NCBI GenBank assembly: GCA_033964015.1
Contig: CM066916.1
Location: forward strand, 14,486,501-14,550,500
Reading direction: 5' to 3'
Source of the DNA: Scolanthus callimorphus
Lineage: Eukaryota > Cnidaria > Anthozoa > Actiniaria > Edwardsiidae
Length of the DNA: 64,000 nt
Shown: in pieces, positions 12,101-24,100 of the stretch
How positions within the stretch are numbered: the first letter of the stretch is position 1
Layout of the letters: each line of letters starts with the position of its first letter
Translations under genes and position numbers: made by a program
Notes under the pieces: model-generated
Told to the model about the DNA's origin: nothing
The model's input: only the letters and a program-made list of their open reading frames with translations
Databases searched by the model: none

Positions 12101-15100
12101 GAGGAGGTTTAGGAAGTATGAAGCAGAGAGGGCAGTGCGGGGACAGACCGACGCGAGGCAGTTGACTTCCTTTTCTCCCAACTGGACCAATGAGAGCTCA
12201 AGACACGCCCCAGTTCCCAATGGAGTCTTTCAGATCCTGCGCGAAGTCTTCAGCGAGAAGCTGACTCCATCCAAGCCATGCAAACGTTTTTCGCTGGGAG
12301 GAGGAACAATCAAAAGGTGCTCTCTGGCCGGGACAGAGAGAACTTGCAGAGGAGATGCAGAGGCAGCAGAAGGTGCTGATGACCCACATCTTGACATCAG
12401 CACTCCTTGACTAGTCTATCTACAGTTGTGTTGATCAGTCGCGTTTTTACAGCGTCTATTGACTGCGCTGGTTTGTCGCGTTTTCATCGTCGTGCTTACA
12501 ACGCTTGTTGTTGCTAAATCGCATTTCCTCAGCGTCTATCTACGCTTGTTGATACCCAGTCGTGTTTTCTCGTCGTCTATATAGGGTTTAGTGTAGTCAG
12601 GATAAGCCAGCACTGGTGCACTCGTCAGAGCATTGTACGATCCGTGAAATGCTCTCCTCCTCATTGTTCTTTGACGATAGTACCTTGCTTCTTTTTTCGC
12701 TTTGGCTGAGATTGCTGCCGTGTAATGGTGCTGCCTGGTACAATTCTTCATAGTACGATGCGAAGCCCAAGAATGACCTCAACTCTTTCAGAGTCCGTGG
12801 ATCCGGCCATTGTGGCATCGCCTCTGTCTTTGCTAAGAGCAGTTTCAATACTTTTATAGGAATGATATGCTCAATGCAGATCACATCGGAGAACATACGG
12901 CCCGTAGGAAAAGGAAGGCAGTGAGGATGACGGAGACCTGGAAGCGGTAGTTGAGCGGAATACTGGGGAGAGCGTCTCAAGCGCAACAGGTGACGCCAGT
13001 TGATGTGAGCGCAGTCCAGACCTCTGATGGTAGTACGGACCCGGCTGTAGGTGAGCTGGTGATGGAAATGATGGTGATGCTCCAGTGGCGACAGGTGGCT
13101 TCTCAGACGGCTCCGAGATGAGTAGAGAAGGACAGGAGTATGACACAGCTGGTTCTGAGAAGTCTCTCTGGATGAATACAGCGTGATCGATGACAAGGTT
13201 GCAGTGCCCCCGACGTTCTACCCGATCAACAAAGCGCCAATCCTCCAACCCTGGCGGTTAGGGAGGTTCAGGCTACATTCATAAATCCACAAGCCTTGAC
13301 AGTATTTGAGGTCGTCATGGCAACTATTTTAAGTTGCCACGATGCTAATTTTGACGCGCGCCTTTGTTTTAATCAAATCATTGCGTCAAGCCTCAGAGGA
13401 AAGCAAAGCGCGTCCCGAATGTCGAAATTATCATTCTTTATGTGCGTGAATTAGCGCGGCCAAAATAACAAATCTCCATGCTTGCAGCATCGAACGCACG
13501 CTTACTTAAGGTTTTTTCGAACATGGCGACTGCCGCCAGGCCTATCACTGGACGGCTTTTTTTTTTTGGGGGGGGGGGAGCTTGTTTCTCCTCGCCAAGA
13601 TGCACATGTTCTTGTAGCAACGTGTTGTCTTCGTTATGATCGATGCGCGAGTTCACAACTAGAATAATGCAAATGGTATAGAAGTTGTTGGAATAACTCC
13701 TTAGATAATCTATCTCTGTCGCATTTTCTCGTCGTCTATCTACGCTTATTGTTGGTCTGTCGCGTTTTCTTGCGTCTATCTACGCTTGCTGTTGGTCTGT
13801 CGCGTTTTCTCAGCGTCATCATCTTGTAGGATTGTTGTTGCTAAGTCGCGTTTTCTCAGCGTCTATCTACTACCCTCGTTCCTGCTCAGTCGCGTTTTCT
13901 CAGCGTCTATCTACTACCCTCGTTGCTGCTCAGTCGCGATTTCTCAGCGTCTATCTACTACCCTCGTTGCTGCTCAGTCGCGTTTTCTCACGTCTATCTA
14001 CTACCCTCGTTCCTGCTCAGTCGCGTTTTCTCAGCGTCTATCTACTACTCTCGTTGCTGCTCAGTCGCGTTTTCTCAGCGTCTATCTACTACCCTCGTTG
14101 CTGCTCAGTCACGTTTTCTCATCTATTACGCTTGTCGTTGCTAACCCGCATTTTCTTAGCATCTATTTATTACGCGTGTTGTTGCCCTCTGGATTTCGTG
14201 GCGTGGACGAGGTATTAGTTAGTGAGTTCTTGGGCTGTAGCTTTTTATCCGCCAGCCCTATATACACAACAAGGATGAGGCGGTTCAACGATCAGAGATA
14301 CGCTAGGCGCGTCAATCAATTAAATAATCACCATCGTTACTCCTTCAACTTATAGATGCATGATCAATTTCGATATATTTAATTTGTTTTATACCCTTAA
14401 GGCTCAACATGCATAGACCTGCTAGGTCCTCGCATTATGCTGGTTTAAACCTCCAATAAATTTCGAAATTCTGATTTCCTCGCATAACCCGCATAAGACC
14501 TTGTTTTCCTTGCCCAAATGATAGAACGACATGGCTTTCATACTCTCAGTCATTTGAAAAAATATAGTTTTCAATATCGCTTGTCCATATCATTAACAAA
14601 CTCGTTCTTCGGTGGTGACGTAAGATTTTGGGGAATTGTGTTAATTTAATAATGAGTACATTTTGTTGAGATATGTAATTCCCCTCGGAATGTACTCGGG
14701 ATGTCTTCTGGAACGTCTCGTGGGCTGGTCGGAACGTCGTCGGCTTACGTTGAAAATTTATTACCAAAAGTACCTCGCTGCCTAAATATTTTTAAAAGTT
14801 GACAGGAATACCAAGCAAAAGCTGTGTTTAGAAGCAACCTTATCATGTAAACCAAGTAAAATTACAAGGCCTTGCTTATAAGTTTTCTCGTACCATCATG
14901 TATCGTTTTTCTATCATTCAGCGTTTGAATCAGGGGCCGCGGAGGGGAGGGGCTGGTAGGGCTATAGCCTTATCACTTTTCCAAGAAATCATCATACATT
15001 TCTTGTATTCAGCCCTACCACTTTCGTGGTACATTCTTCCTTATAAGCCCCACCACTTGAACGCACGCACCGTGGCCCTTGGCATGAATTTACTATTTCT

Positions 15101-18100
15101 AGACCAAGGCATACGTCAAATTCAAGCCGCGTCGATTAAATTCTTTTCAAAAGATATTGGCTCATTACACTTTGCAACAAAACGTTATGTAATGTTTACA
15201 AAACGAGCTGGAGTGTTTTATCAGCAGATAGAAACACGAGGCGAAGCCGAGTGATTCTATCTGCTGATAAAACACGACAGCGAGTTTTGTAAACTACTTC
15301 TAAACGGTTGCCAGTATAATTCATAATTCCAAGCTAGTTAAAAAAAGGAAATAAATTTGTGAGAACTACTTCATTGAAATCGAGAATAAGAAATCTGATA
15401 TAGACTGGCTTCAAGTTGCATTGTTTAGCTATTTTGAAATGGCAAACAAAAGATCGACAACGAGAGCTTTTCATTACGAATAGTGTATTTAGAGAGGCGT
15501 TCCGAATAATTGACATATCTTCTGTGTTGGGACAAAAGGTCTGTTCATAATTACATGACTTTCAAAAAGAGAAGAACTCCCTTTGGAATAGCTGTCACTT
15601 TTTTACCTATAATTATGATGAGCAAAGAAATGCCGTTGAAATGTCATAGAAAAGAAATGAATGTATTAGCGATACCAGCGATACCTATAATAATGCTAGG
15701 GCTTTCTGATTGGCTTTTGTAAAGAAAGTGCTATGTCATTAGTTTTTGGGGCAGTGTTGCCTATTGTTTTCTATTCTTTTTATGATTCAAATTTTTGACG
15801 AAATTTTCTTTGTCATGCGCGTAATGCATCATATGCAATTTGCCCATTCATTCTCGGTTAACAAAGCAGTGCGGTTCGTACGGACTCGCCAAGTAGAGTA
15901 ACTTGGACGGGTGAGTTAAATTCGTTTATCTGTGCATGATTTTGAGCCCATTCAACTCAAGTATTGCCAAATAATTGTCAAAGATGTCCGTTTTGGCTCG
16001 TTTCACGAAATGTTCACAGAAGGGTGGTCGGCACTGCCCGAGTCGTTGTGGCATGTTTAAATCATGGCCACCGAAAATTAATAAATGTGATAAATGAACT
16101 ATCGTTTTACAAAATGCACGTATTCATTTCTAACATGCGTTCTTTTTTTCGTAGGTTACGGGAAAAGGTGGAAATCATGACCACAGAGCGTTTGTAAGAG
16201 ATGGGGTCTCCATGATATTATCGGGGAAACATGCTGTTCTGGTGAGTTGTCCTATCATTACTGATGCTCAGTGAGCCAAACTTGATAGAGATTGTGCTCA
16301 CTGAACTGGATCTGATATAGAACTCTGACGTCACCGGAGTTCTATATCAGATTCAGTTTCAGTGCGCAGCAGTTCTATATCGTTTCTGGCTGATTGAGCA
16401 CCATTATGATATGGCAACCAATCAGAACAGCTGTTCCCTGAAATATTCATGGACTCCCCAAAATGCTAATTTCTATCGGGGTATACAAACGGCCTTCATG
16501 GTCCTGATTTCCATTGTGTTTGCCTGATTGACTATTCATGAGTTTTAGAACTATAGTTATAAATGTATTAAATGCGGCTGTAATTCGACTTTTGTCCTAG
16601 GCCTAATTATCTGTATAGGCCACAGCCCCCCGGTCTCCAAAGGTTCTCCAAAACCTGACCCTATCAGATACCAAAACTCCTCGTTTTTTATACCCTACCG
16701 TAGACCTACGGTCAAAATTGTATTCCCTACCGCAGACCTGAGGTTAGTCACCAGGGTGGTCCAATGGTCGCAATGAAAGCGGTATTTTGATAATAATGTA
16801 AAGGTTTCAAAAAAGCCACCTTTCACTAATTGCGGTACAACCTCCCTCCCCCCCCCCCCCCCCCCCCCCCTCCCCGTTAGTTCTCTGCAACACCACAAGA
16901 TTCCAAGAAATAAACAGTGGTTTATTGAGTCTGCAAATGCCCCCCGGGTCTCCAAAAGTTCTCCAAAACCTGACCCTATCAGATACCAAAAATCCTCGTT
17001 TTTTATACTCTACCGTAGACCTACGGTCAAAATTGTATTCCCTACCGCAGACCTGAGGTTAGTCACCAGGGTGGTCCAATTGGTCGCAATGAAAGCGGTA
17101 TTTTGATAATAATGTAAAGGTTTCAAAAAAGCCACCTTTCACTAATTGCGGTACAACCTCCCCCCCCCCCCCCCCCCCCCCCCCCTCCCCCCGTTAGTTC
17201 TCTGCAACACCACAAGATTCCAAAGAAATAAACAGTGGTTTATTGAGTCTGCAAATGTAGTGACTAAAGACGTGTAGCAAACGTCGCTGAGAATTATTGC
17301 CCTGTCTTCCTTGGCCTTTTCAGGTAGAGAGATGATTGAGATGATTGGCTGTACGAGTCTATGTTTAAACCAATACTGCTGGGGTTGAGGAGACTCTACC
17401 CATCATTTGTTCCTATGATAATAAAACAGAGTTGTTCTTAAAGGCAGGCATACCTAAAGACAGTTCTCTTCAGATACTATTGTTCGCATCGCAATAGAAG
17501 CTAAGGTATGGGGTGATCTGCGAGTGCGGAACAAGTAATATGCAGCGAGGCCTGGAACACGCGCTGGTCAACCGCCGACGGGGGATGGGGGGTGGGAAAA
17601 ACGTCTGAACACTTCAACTGAGCGGCTGAACGGACTGAATTAATTATTCCTGAGCGTGTTCTTATACGAAGCTCTCATTAGTATGCAGTGAGAATAGTAC
17701 TATATCCTCACTGCATACTATTGTTCGCATCGCAATAGAAGCTAAGGTATGGGGTGATCTGCTCGTGCCGCTCCACAAAATTTATAGTACGACCATCTAT
17801 AGGCTCGGTTTCCAGCCGTGGCGGGGTTGATGAAACCTTGATAAAGGCTCCGCAAAACCATCACGGCTGGAAACCGAACCTAGGGCTAGGCCATCTACCG
17901 ATGGCAGGCTAAAATCACCACACCCATATCTTCTCTCTTTCATAACTAAACCCCGAAACTCAGAAATCCCAATCTCTTCTCCCAATCCTCAGAAAATCCA
18001 AATCTCCTGAACAATAATAATTATTGAACCACGTAACAACACCTAGGGCGTGAGGCTCGTTAAAACGCGTACGTGAACTAAAGAGTACAATTGAAAGAAA

Positions 18101-21100
18101 AGAAGTTTATGAAAAACCACATACAAGTATATACACGTACATATATATATACATATGAAGAGTAAAACGAGGAAGAAAACTACAACTTCTCACAGACTGG
18201 GTACAGGGTCGCTACTAAACGTGTAGAGTCAAACTGGGCATCATGGCCATGTGAGGGGGACGGCAGTAGCCCAACGAAGGGTTGGGATCCCTGTGTGATG
18301 GATCTGAGTGGAACAACGCCCGTCCGGGCATAAGACTTGGTGGTTACAAACCCAACTATGAATAGCCTAAAGTGTCTCCTAGATAAAAGACGGAAACGAA
18401 CGCAAAAGAAACAGAAACACAGGGAACCCAACCCTTCGATGAGCCAGGACGCAGACTATGTCTGTCAGGACCGTTGTTAAATGGTCCCCCCAACAACATC
18501 GAAGAGTTTTGGATCCCAAGTGTTATTTCCTGCGAATGATAACCTTCAACGTGCCACGTCTTTGTACACTGTTACCCCCCTGGAACCTTCCACGCACCAC
18601 GTGCGGAGTCTGCGCACACACTGCTCCGAAACTTCCACGCACTACGCGCGGAGTCTGCGTATGATAGATAAATAGATAACCTTCCACGCACTACGCGCGA
18701 AGTCTGCGTATGATAGATAAATAGATAACCTTCCACGCACTACGCGCGAAGTCTGCGTATGATAGATAAATAGATAACCTTCCACGCACTACGCGCGAAG
18801 TCTGCGTATGATAGATAAATAGATAACCTTCCACGCACTACGCGCGAAGTCTGCGTATGATAGATAAATAGATAACCTTCCACGCACTACGCGCGGAGTC
18901 TGCGTATGATAGATAAATAGATAACCCTCCACGCACTACGCGCGAAGTCTGCGTATGATAGATAAATAGATAACCTTCCACGCACTACGCGCGGAGTCTG
19001 CGTATGATAGATAAATAGATAACCTTCCACGCACTACGCGCGGAGTCTGCGTACGATAGATAAATAGATAACCTTCCACGCACTACGCGCGAAGTCTGCG
19101 TATGATAGATAAATAGATAGCCTTCCACGCTCCGAGTGATAGCCTTCCACGCACCGAGTGCGGAGTCTACGCGCACACAATATTACCCTTATGGTAATCA
19201 CCTCCGACGCACCGAGTGCGGAGACTATGCACAAACAATATTAACATTGTGATAAACACGCACACAATATCACTTTTGTGATATTAACCTTCCACGCACC
19301 CCTAGTGCGGAGTCTTTGCGCGCACAATATCACTTTTGATAACCCTCCACGCATCCCGAGTGCGGAGTCTTTGTGCACACAACATTACCCTTGTGATAAT
19401 AACCTTCCACGCACACCGAGTGCGGAGTCTTTGCGCACACAATATCACTTATGATAATTACCTTCCACGCACCCCGAGTGCGGAGTCTTTGCGCAAACAA
19501 TAGCACTTTTATGATAACAACCTTCCACGCACACCGAGTGCGGAGTCTTTGCGCACACAATATCACTTTTATGATATTAACCTTCCACGCACCCTGAGTG
19601 CGGAGTCTATGCGCACACAGCATTACCCTTGTGATAATAACTTTCCACGCACACCGGGTGTGGAGTCTATGCGCACACAATATTACCCTTGTGATAATCA
19701 CCTTCCACACACCGATTGCCGCGGAGTCTATGCGCGCACAATATTACTGTGGTAATCACCTTCCCCGCACCGAGTGCGGAATCTAATGCACACATAAATA
19801 GTACCCCCGTGAGAAATAATCTACCAATTATCCCATGCTTGTATACTACGAACGCTATGGAAAATAAATAAGCCACTATGGCCACCCAACGGAGAGGGAA
19901 CAGAGACGGGAAAATTGACCTAGCTAGAAACGGTAACGGAAAACACAAAATTCCGGCAACGAGACAATGTCCCTGACGAAATAGCCACGGCATAACGTGG
20001 AACAACCACTTCCCAAAGCAACGAGTAACTGCGAGCGATATGTGTGAATACGGCAAGGGCATCTAAGAACACAAAGCACCCGTACAAAACCAAGAGGTAG
20101 AGACTAAAAATGTGACGAACTAGTACTAAGCATTAAATAAACCAAACCCCAAACGAGCCCTAAGAAAACCACCCGAAGATAAAATTACCTATAGACTCCA
20201 GGGAAATTCTGGCCACTCCAGTGATTTTTGCCAGTCACAACCCATTCCTGCAACTTGTAAATTCCACGAGGTCCTTGATAGAAGCCGCTCGCGGTACAAC
20301 AAACCTTATGCAATAACAGCAGCGAAAACGCAACGAAGAAACCGAAATAGCTTCTATAACAACGCCAATAACATTTCAGATGAGTATAAAGCCACGAGAA
20401 GCGATTTTACAAACCAACAGGAAGGATATGGGAGGTGGAGGCGGTTGACCAAACTGAAGCCAGAGAAACGTCTGAACACTTCAACTGAGCGGCTGAACGG
20501 ACTGAATTAATTATTCCTGAGCGTGTTCTTATACGAAGCTCTCATTAGTATGCAGTGAGAATAGAGATGCCTCTGCTCTGCAGGCCTCACAGGCTACTTG
20601 TAAAAGTTTGAAAAATATCCCAATTGTTTTAAAAATGTCTTAAATATTTATAGAAACAAAATAGAATAGTCACTTTATGATCTGCTGTGTATATTGTGAT
20701 TACATTATCGGTTTCAAGGGACAATTTGGGTCTGAACTTCAAGCCACTGGTCGATCGTTACAATGCACGCTCGCTCCCATTCTACTCACACTAAACACAC
20801 CGGATCATAAAGTATAGGTATTCCGTGTATTTGTGTCTATAAATATTAAAGACATTTTTCAAACAATTCGGTTATTTTTCAAACATTTCCCATAGCCTAT
20901 GGCTTAACAAGAGTGGCTGTGAATTTATTCAATCTAGACCATATGTTCAAATGAGAAGAAAAGGATTGGTTCTGCGTCTAAAGTAAGCTGTACCTTATAA
21001 TCTACATACGAAATTTAAGCTTTTATTAATTTCTGAAGCGAAAATTTCAGCTCTCGCGCTATCCATACAGATATTTATACGAAAATGATCGTTGGGTGCC

Positions 21101-24100
21101 CATGAGCTGTAACTGGCGCCGTGAATTAATGCGGCACACTTGAATCTTAATATTTTTTTCCTGCGAGGGACCCGGCTTGCTGTATGTTACCGCAAGCTTC
21201 GATAAACAGGCCTAGAAGGTCGTTAAATTTCATTTCATTTCGCTCCTTTTTTCTCGACCGTTTTGGCCATTCGAGACCAAACAAAGCGGTTTTGATGGGC
21301 ACAGCAAACCAAGAACTGCAGCGATTTGTCTTTTGCTTTCATCTGAAATGAGATCCGCACCGTCGAAAGTAATGCACTAGTCATTTGCTTCCACCGACCC
21401 CCAACCCCCGCGACATGCGGGGATTTGGCCAGGCAATAGTGGGGGAATATCAGTGGTTTGTCTTGTATTCGTGCCCCGATCCCCAGGGAGTTTACTTCAA
21501 ATTTGCTATGGCTCAGATAACCGGCCGGGAGAATGGCGGGGAAAACAAAACACCCGTCTTTTTCATTTCGGCAAAACTCTACTGGTTTTGAAAGTATTAG
21601 GAAAGTTTCTTGTATCCATCTTGTGGAGGGTGGAATTTGTCCCTTGGGTGTAGGAAATGTTTCCCCGGAGTGTAGGGAATTTGCCAAGGCGTTCTCCCCT
21701 GGTAGGCGGTAGAATTATTTCAAATTTGACAACTTCTGTTTCATATTCCCCTGCTATGTCGCGGGGGTTGGGGGTCGGTGGAAACAAATGACTAGTGCAT
21801 AACAGCGTCTATTTCTATTGAAAATTCTGTTTACTTTCATTAAGAACCGAAAAATAAAACAGCCAAAACATCCTATAAGTATGGAACTAAAAATCAGAGA
21901 ACATGTCGAATTCGTGAGAACCAAAATAAAATAGATTAAGTCAATACCTTTACATCTTATCTTCTTCCATGTTGTTCGCCATCTTGGATGCTACAGCCTC
22001 GTTTCGGTACTGCCAGCCTCGATTCCACGATAAACCATCATAAAACCATTGCGGATAAGTCATATCAGAGAATTGGTTATTTAGCAAACAGCCACATTCG
22101 TTAATTTGGTTATATGCCAAAAACCATTTTACGCCGTATTGCTTATATGTCTAAAATCACTTTTATTATATAAGGCATCTGCGGCATATAAGGGAAATGT
22201 AGCCCCTATGTATACATATAATGGAAGTACTTACCGTATTTATGGTAAATAATATTTTTACATTTGGCACCCCATAATCCCCATAAACGAGGATGATTTT
22301 CTGTGAGTCCTGTTCGATTTTATAGCCGTCGTTTTATTAAGCGTTGCCAGTTTTGTTTTGAAAGTACACGGAACTACAGTGGGGGGAGGGGGAGAGTTAT
22401 GTGATCTGATTGGCCGAGCGGTTTGTTTACAACATATTACCAAAACTGGTAATGAACCGGACTGTGTAAACTGCATTCCAAATCTTCACAATGCCATCTA
22501 TTAGCCACCGCTTTCAACTAATTTGAAAATTGTCGGAAACTGCAAAAAACAACTCACCAAAATTCCAATACGAAAACTTTCTACCGAATATCCCGTGAAC
22601 ACTAACAAGTGAATTTTATTCGGGAGACATCGAGATCTCGGGAATACAAAACTAACTATTTCCGTCGGAAGCAATCTCAGCCCAACCTAGTCCCTGGCGT
22701 TATGAGCGGGCTTCCTGTGGTTAAGTTGTGACGTGATTGAGCTCCCACGCACATCCAGCGGTTTACCTTCTCACTGCCAACCTCGTCCCCAGGGTCTTGT
22801 GGGTAATTTTCAGATGACGGTTGGTCGAGCACAAGACCCTGGGGGAGGCTGAGTCACGTGACCACTCTTTGAAGTCATGGGAACGAGGTTATCCTTTGTA
22901 TCGAAAGTGTCATGTGACTCAGCCTCCCCCAGGGGCCATTTTGAAAAAACGACCGAGAAGACCCTGGGGACGAGGTTGTCTCACTGCAAACAAGGAAGGC
23001 CTGGGACCTGACCTGGGACCAGGCTGATTTCAACACTCTCGACCACAGGCAGACCAGACTAAACATCAGTGGATTGGAGTATATTTGTGTCTCAACAAAC
23101 CTGTTGGTCAGATGACGTATAGACGAGGTCTCGTAGAAAACATGGGTTGCATTTCACGCGAGTGAGGGTCATATTACTGAACGTCCAGTTACCAGTGCCG
23201 TTAGAAACCGTGTAGCTTGTGGTGACGTTTTTAAATGGTGGATTACAACCCGGGTCCTGATGGAAATAACGGTGACATGGGAATCAACGCTTGCTGCGAT
23301 GACTGCAGTATACAACTCATTCAAAAAAGGTTGCTTTGGTGGTTGGTGTTAGGGCTTTGATGTTTGGGCTTTCATTACTCCCGGCGCATTTTAGTAGCTG
23401 ATATTCTACACGATAAGTTAATAGGTTTTCGTATTATTCCCGTCAAAATCCATACCCAGCTGATTCACTATAGAACTATTCTTTAAGCAGAACAACCCAT
23501 GTTATGAGAGTGTATTTTCCATTCACAAACTATGATTTGTATAAGAAATTCATCTAGTGAATTTTAGGCTCATAGATTAGTAACTAATTAGTAAAGAAAC
23601 GTCGAGATTGAAAGCAGCGGAAAACTCGTACGTTTGTATGAAGTTTTGATGCCATTGTCCGAACATTTTGGTGATCGATTTTGGTGATACACCATGTGCA
23701 AGCTGGCGCCAAAACGGTGAATTGTCTCGGGGATTGTATTCCATGCTTCAACGACCAATTCCCGAAGCAACCTTTATTGAATTTACTAGGTGCATATAAT
23801 TTCATGGTGCAACACTTCCTACCTTAACTGGCCGAAGGTACAAGGCTACGCTGAAGATAAACAAGTATAGCACATACACTACTAACAGCTGGGAAAATCT
23901 AGCAGGAAAAACATGACAATGAAAGGAGTGAGTTGCACAGTAGAGCAATACACCTTTTTCCAAAATGGCGACTTTTTGTTCCATTGGCCCTTGTTACCGC
24001 ACTCTCATGAAATTTGTCTTTTGTCTTTGAGCTTGAGTGAATATAAAACAAAAGAATAATTTCACGAGAACGAGACATCAAGGGCCAGTCAGCCATTTTG

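Larger units (their letters stand above)
8777..14931. repeat. Inner inverted repeat of the palindrome
   Basis: Arms 8777-about 11400 and about 12410-14931 share TTCAAACGCTGAAT at their outer edge, CCTTGTAATTTTACTTG, CGAGTACATTCCGAGG-like blocks, AATATATCGAAATTGATCAT and a 160-bp block containing CTCACTAACTAATACCTCGT. The left arm is longer because it carries two extra insertions (9230-9698 and 9862-10810). Confidence 0.85.
17474..20566. mobile_element. 3.1-kb insertion in the right palindrome arm
   Basis: The left arm reads straight through at 8245-8285, where the right arm is split between GTTCTCTTCAGAT and GAGATGCCTCTGCTCTGC. The insert has direct repeats at its ends: a 48-bp repeat at 17474-17521 and 17715-17762, and a 99-bp repeat at 17599-17697 and 20466-20564. 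It carries a hairpin at 17680-17720 and the 49-bp minisatellite. No transposase frame was recognised. Confidence 0.7.
5168..22280. repeat. Giant imperfect palindrome, about 17 kb, inside a TRPV intron
   Basis: Reading inward from both edges, the left strand matches the reverse complement of the right over many separate blocks: 5168-5215 with 22215-22280; 5480-5625 with 22070-22200; 6965-7130 with 21900-22090; 7200-7260 with 21330-21372 plus 21800-21830; 7515-7660 with 21000-21150; 8190-8270 with 20565-20610; 8330-8420 with 17340-17450; 8495-8580 with 17205-17330; 8612-8680 with 16540-16610; 8777-9220 with about 14360-14931; 9699-9860 with 14150-14315. The gaps are insertions on one arm only. 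Outermost sequence is TGGGGTGCCAAATGTAAA on both ends, next to TA. It may be one huge foldback transposon or a palindromic duplication. Confidence 0.88.

Noticed and set aside
13786..14355. Overlapping long frames of Leu/Ser-rich repeats
   Set aside because: Translation of the minisatellite of about 45 bp in several frames, with no start context or domain.
14898..15254. 118-codon frame on the plus strand
   Set aside because: Starts in the inner inverted repeat and ends in a hairpin; no recognisable protein features.
19330..19710. 126-codon repetitive frame
   Set aside because: Satellite translation; units are not multiples of three and no single frame is favoured.
21235..21687. 150-codon open frame on the minus strand
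   Set aside because: It begins in the palindrome arm and runs into the Harbinger-type MITE; the junction falls in mid-frame, so it is chance.
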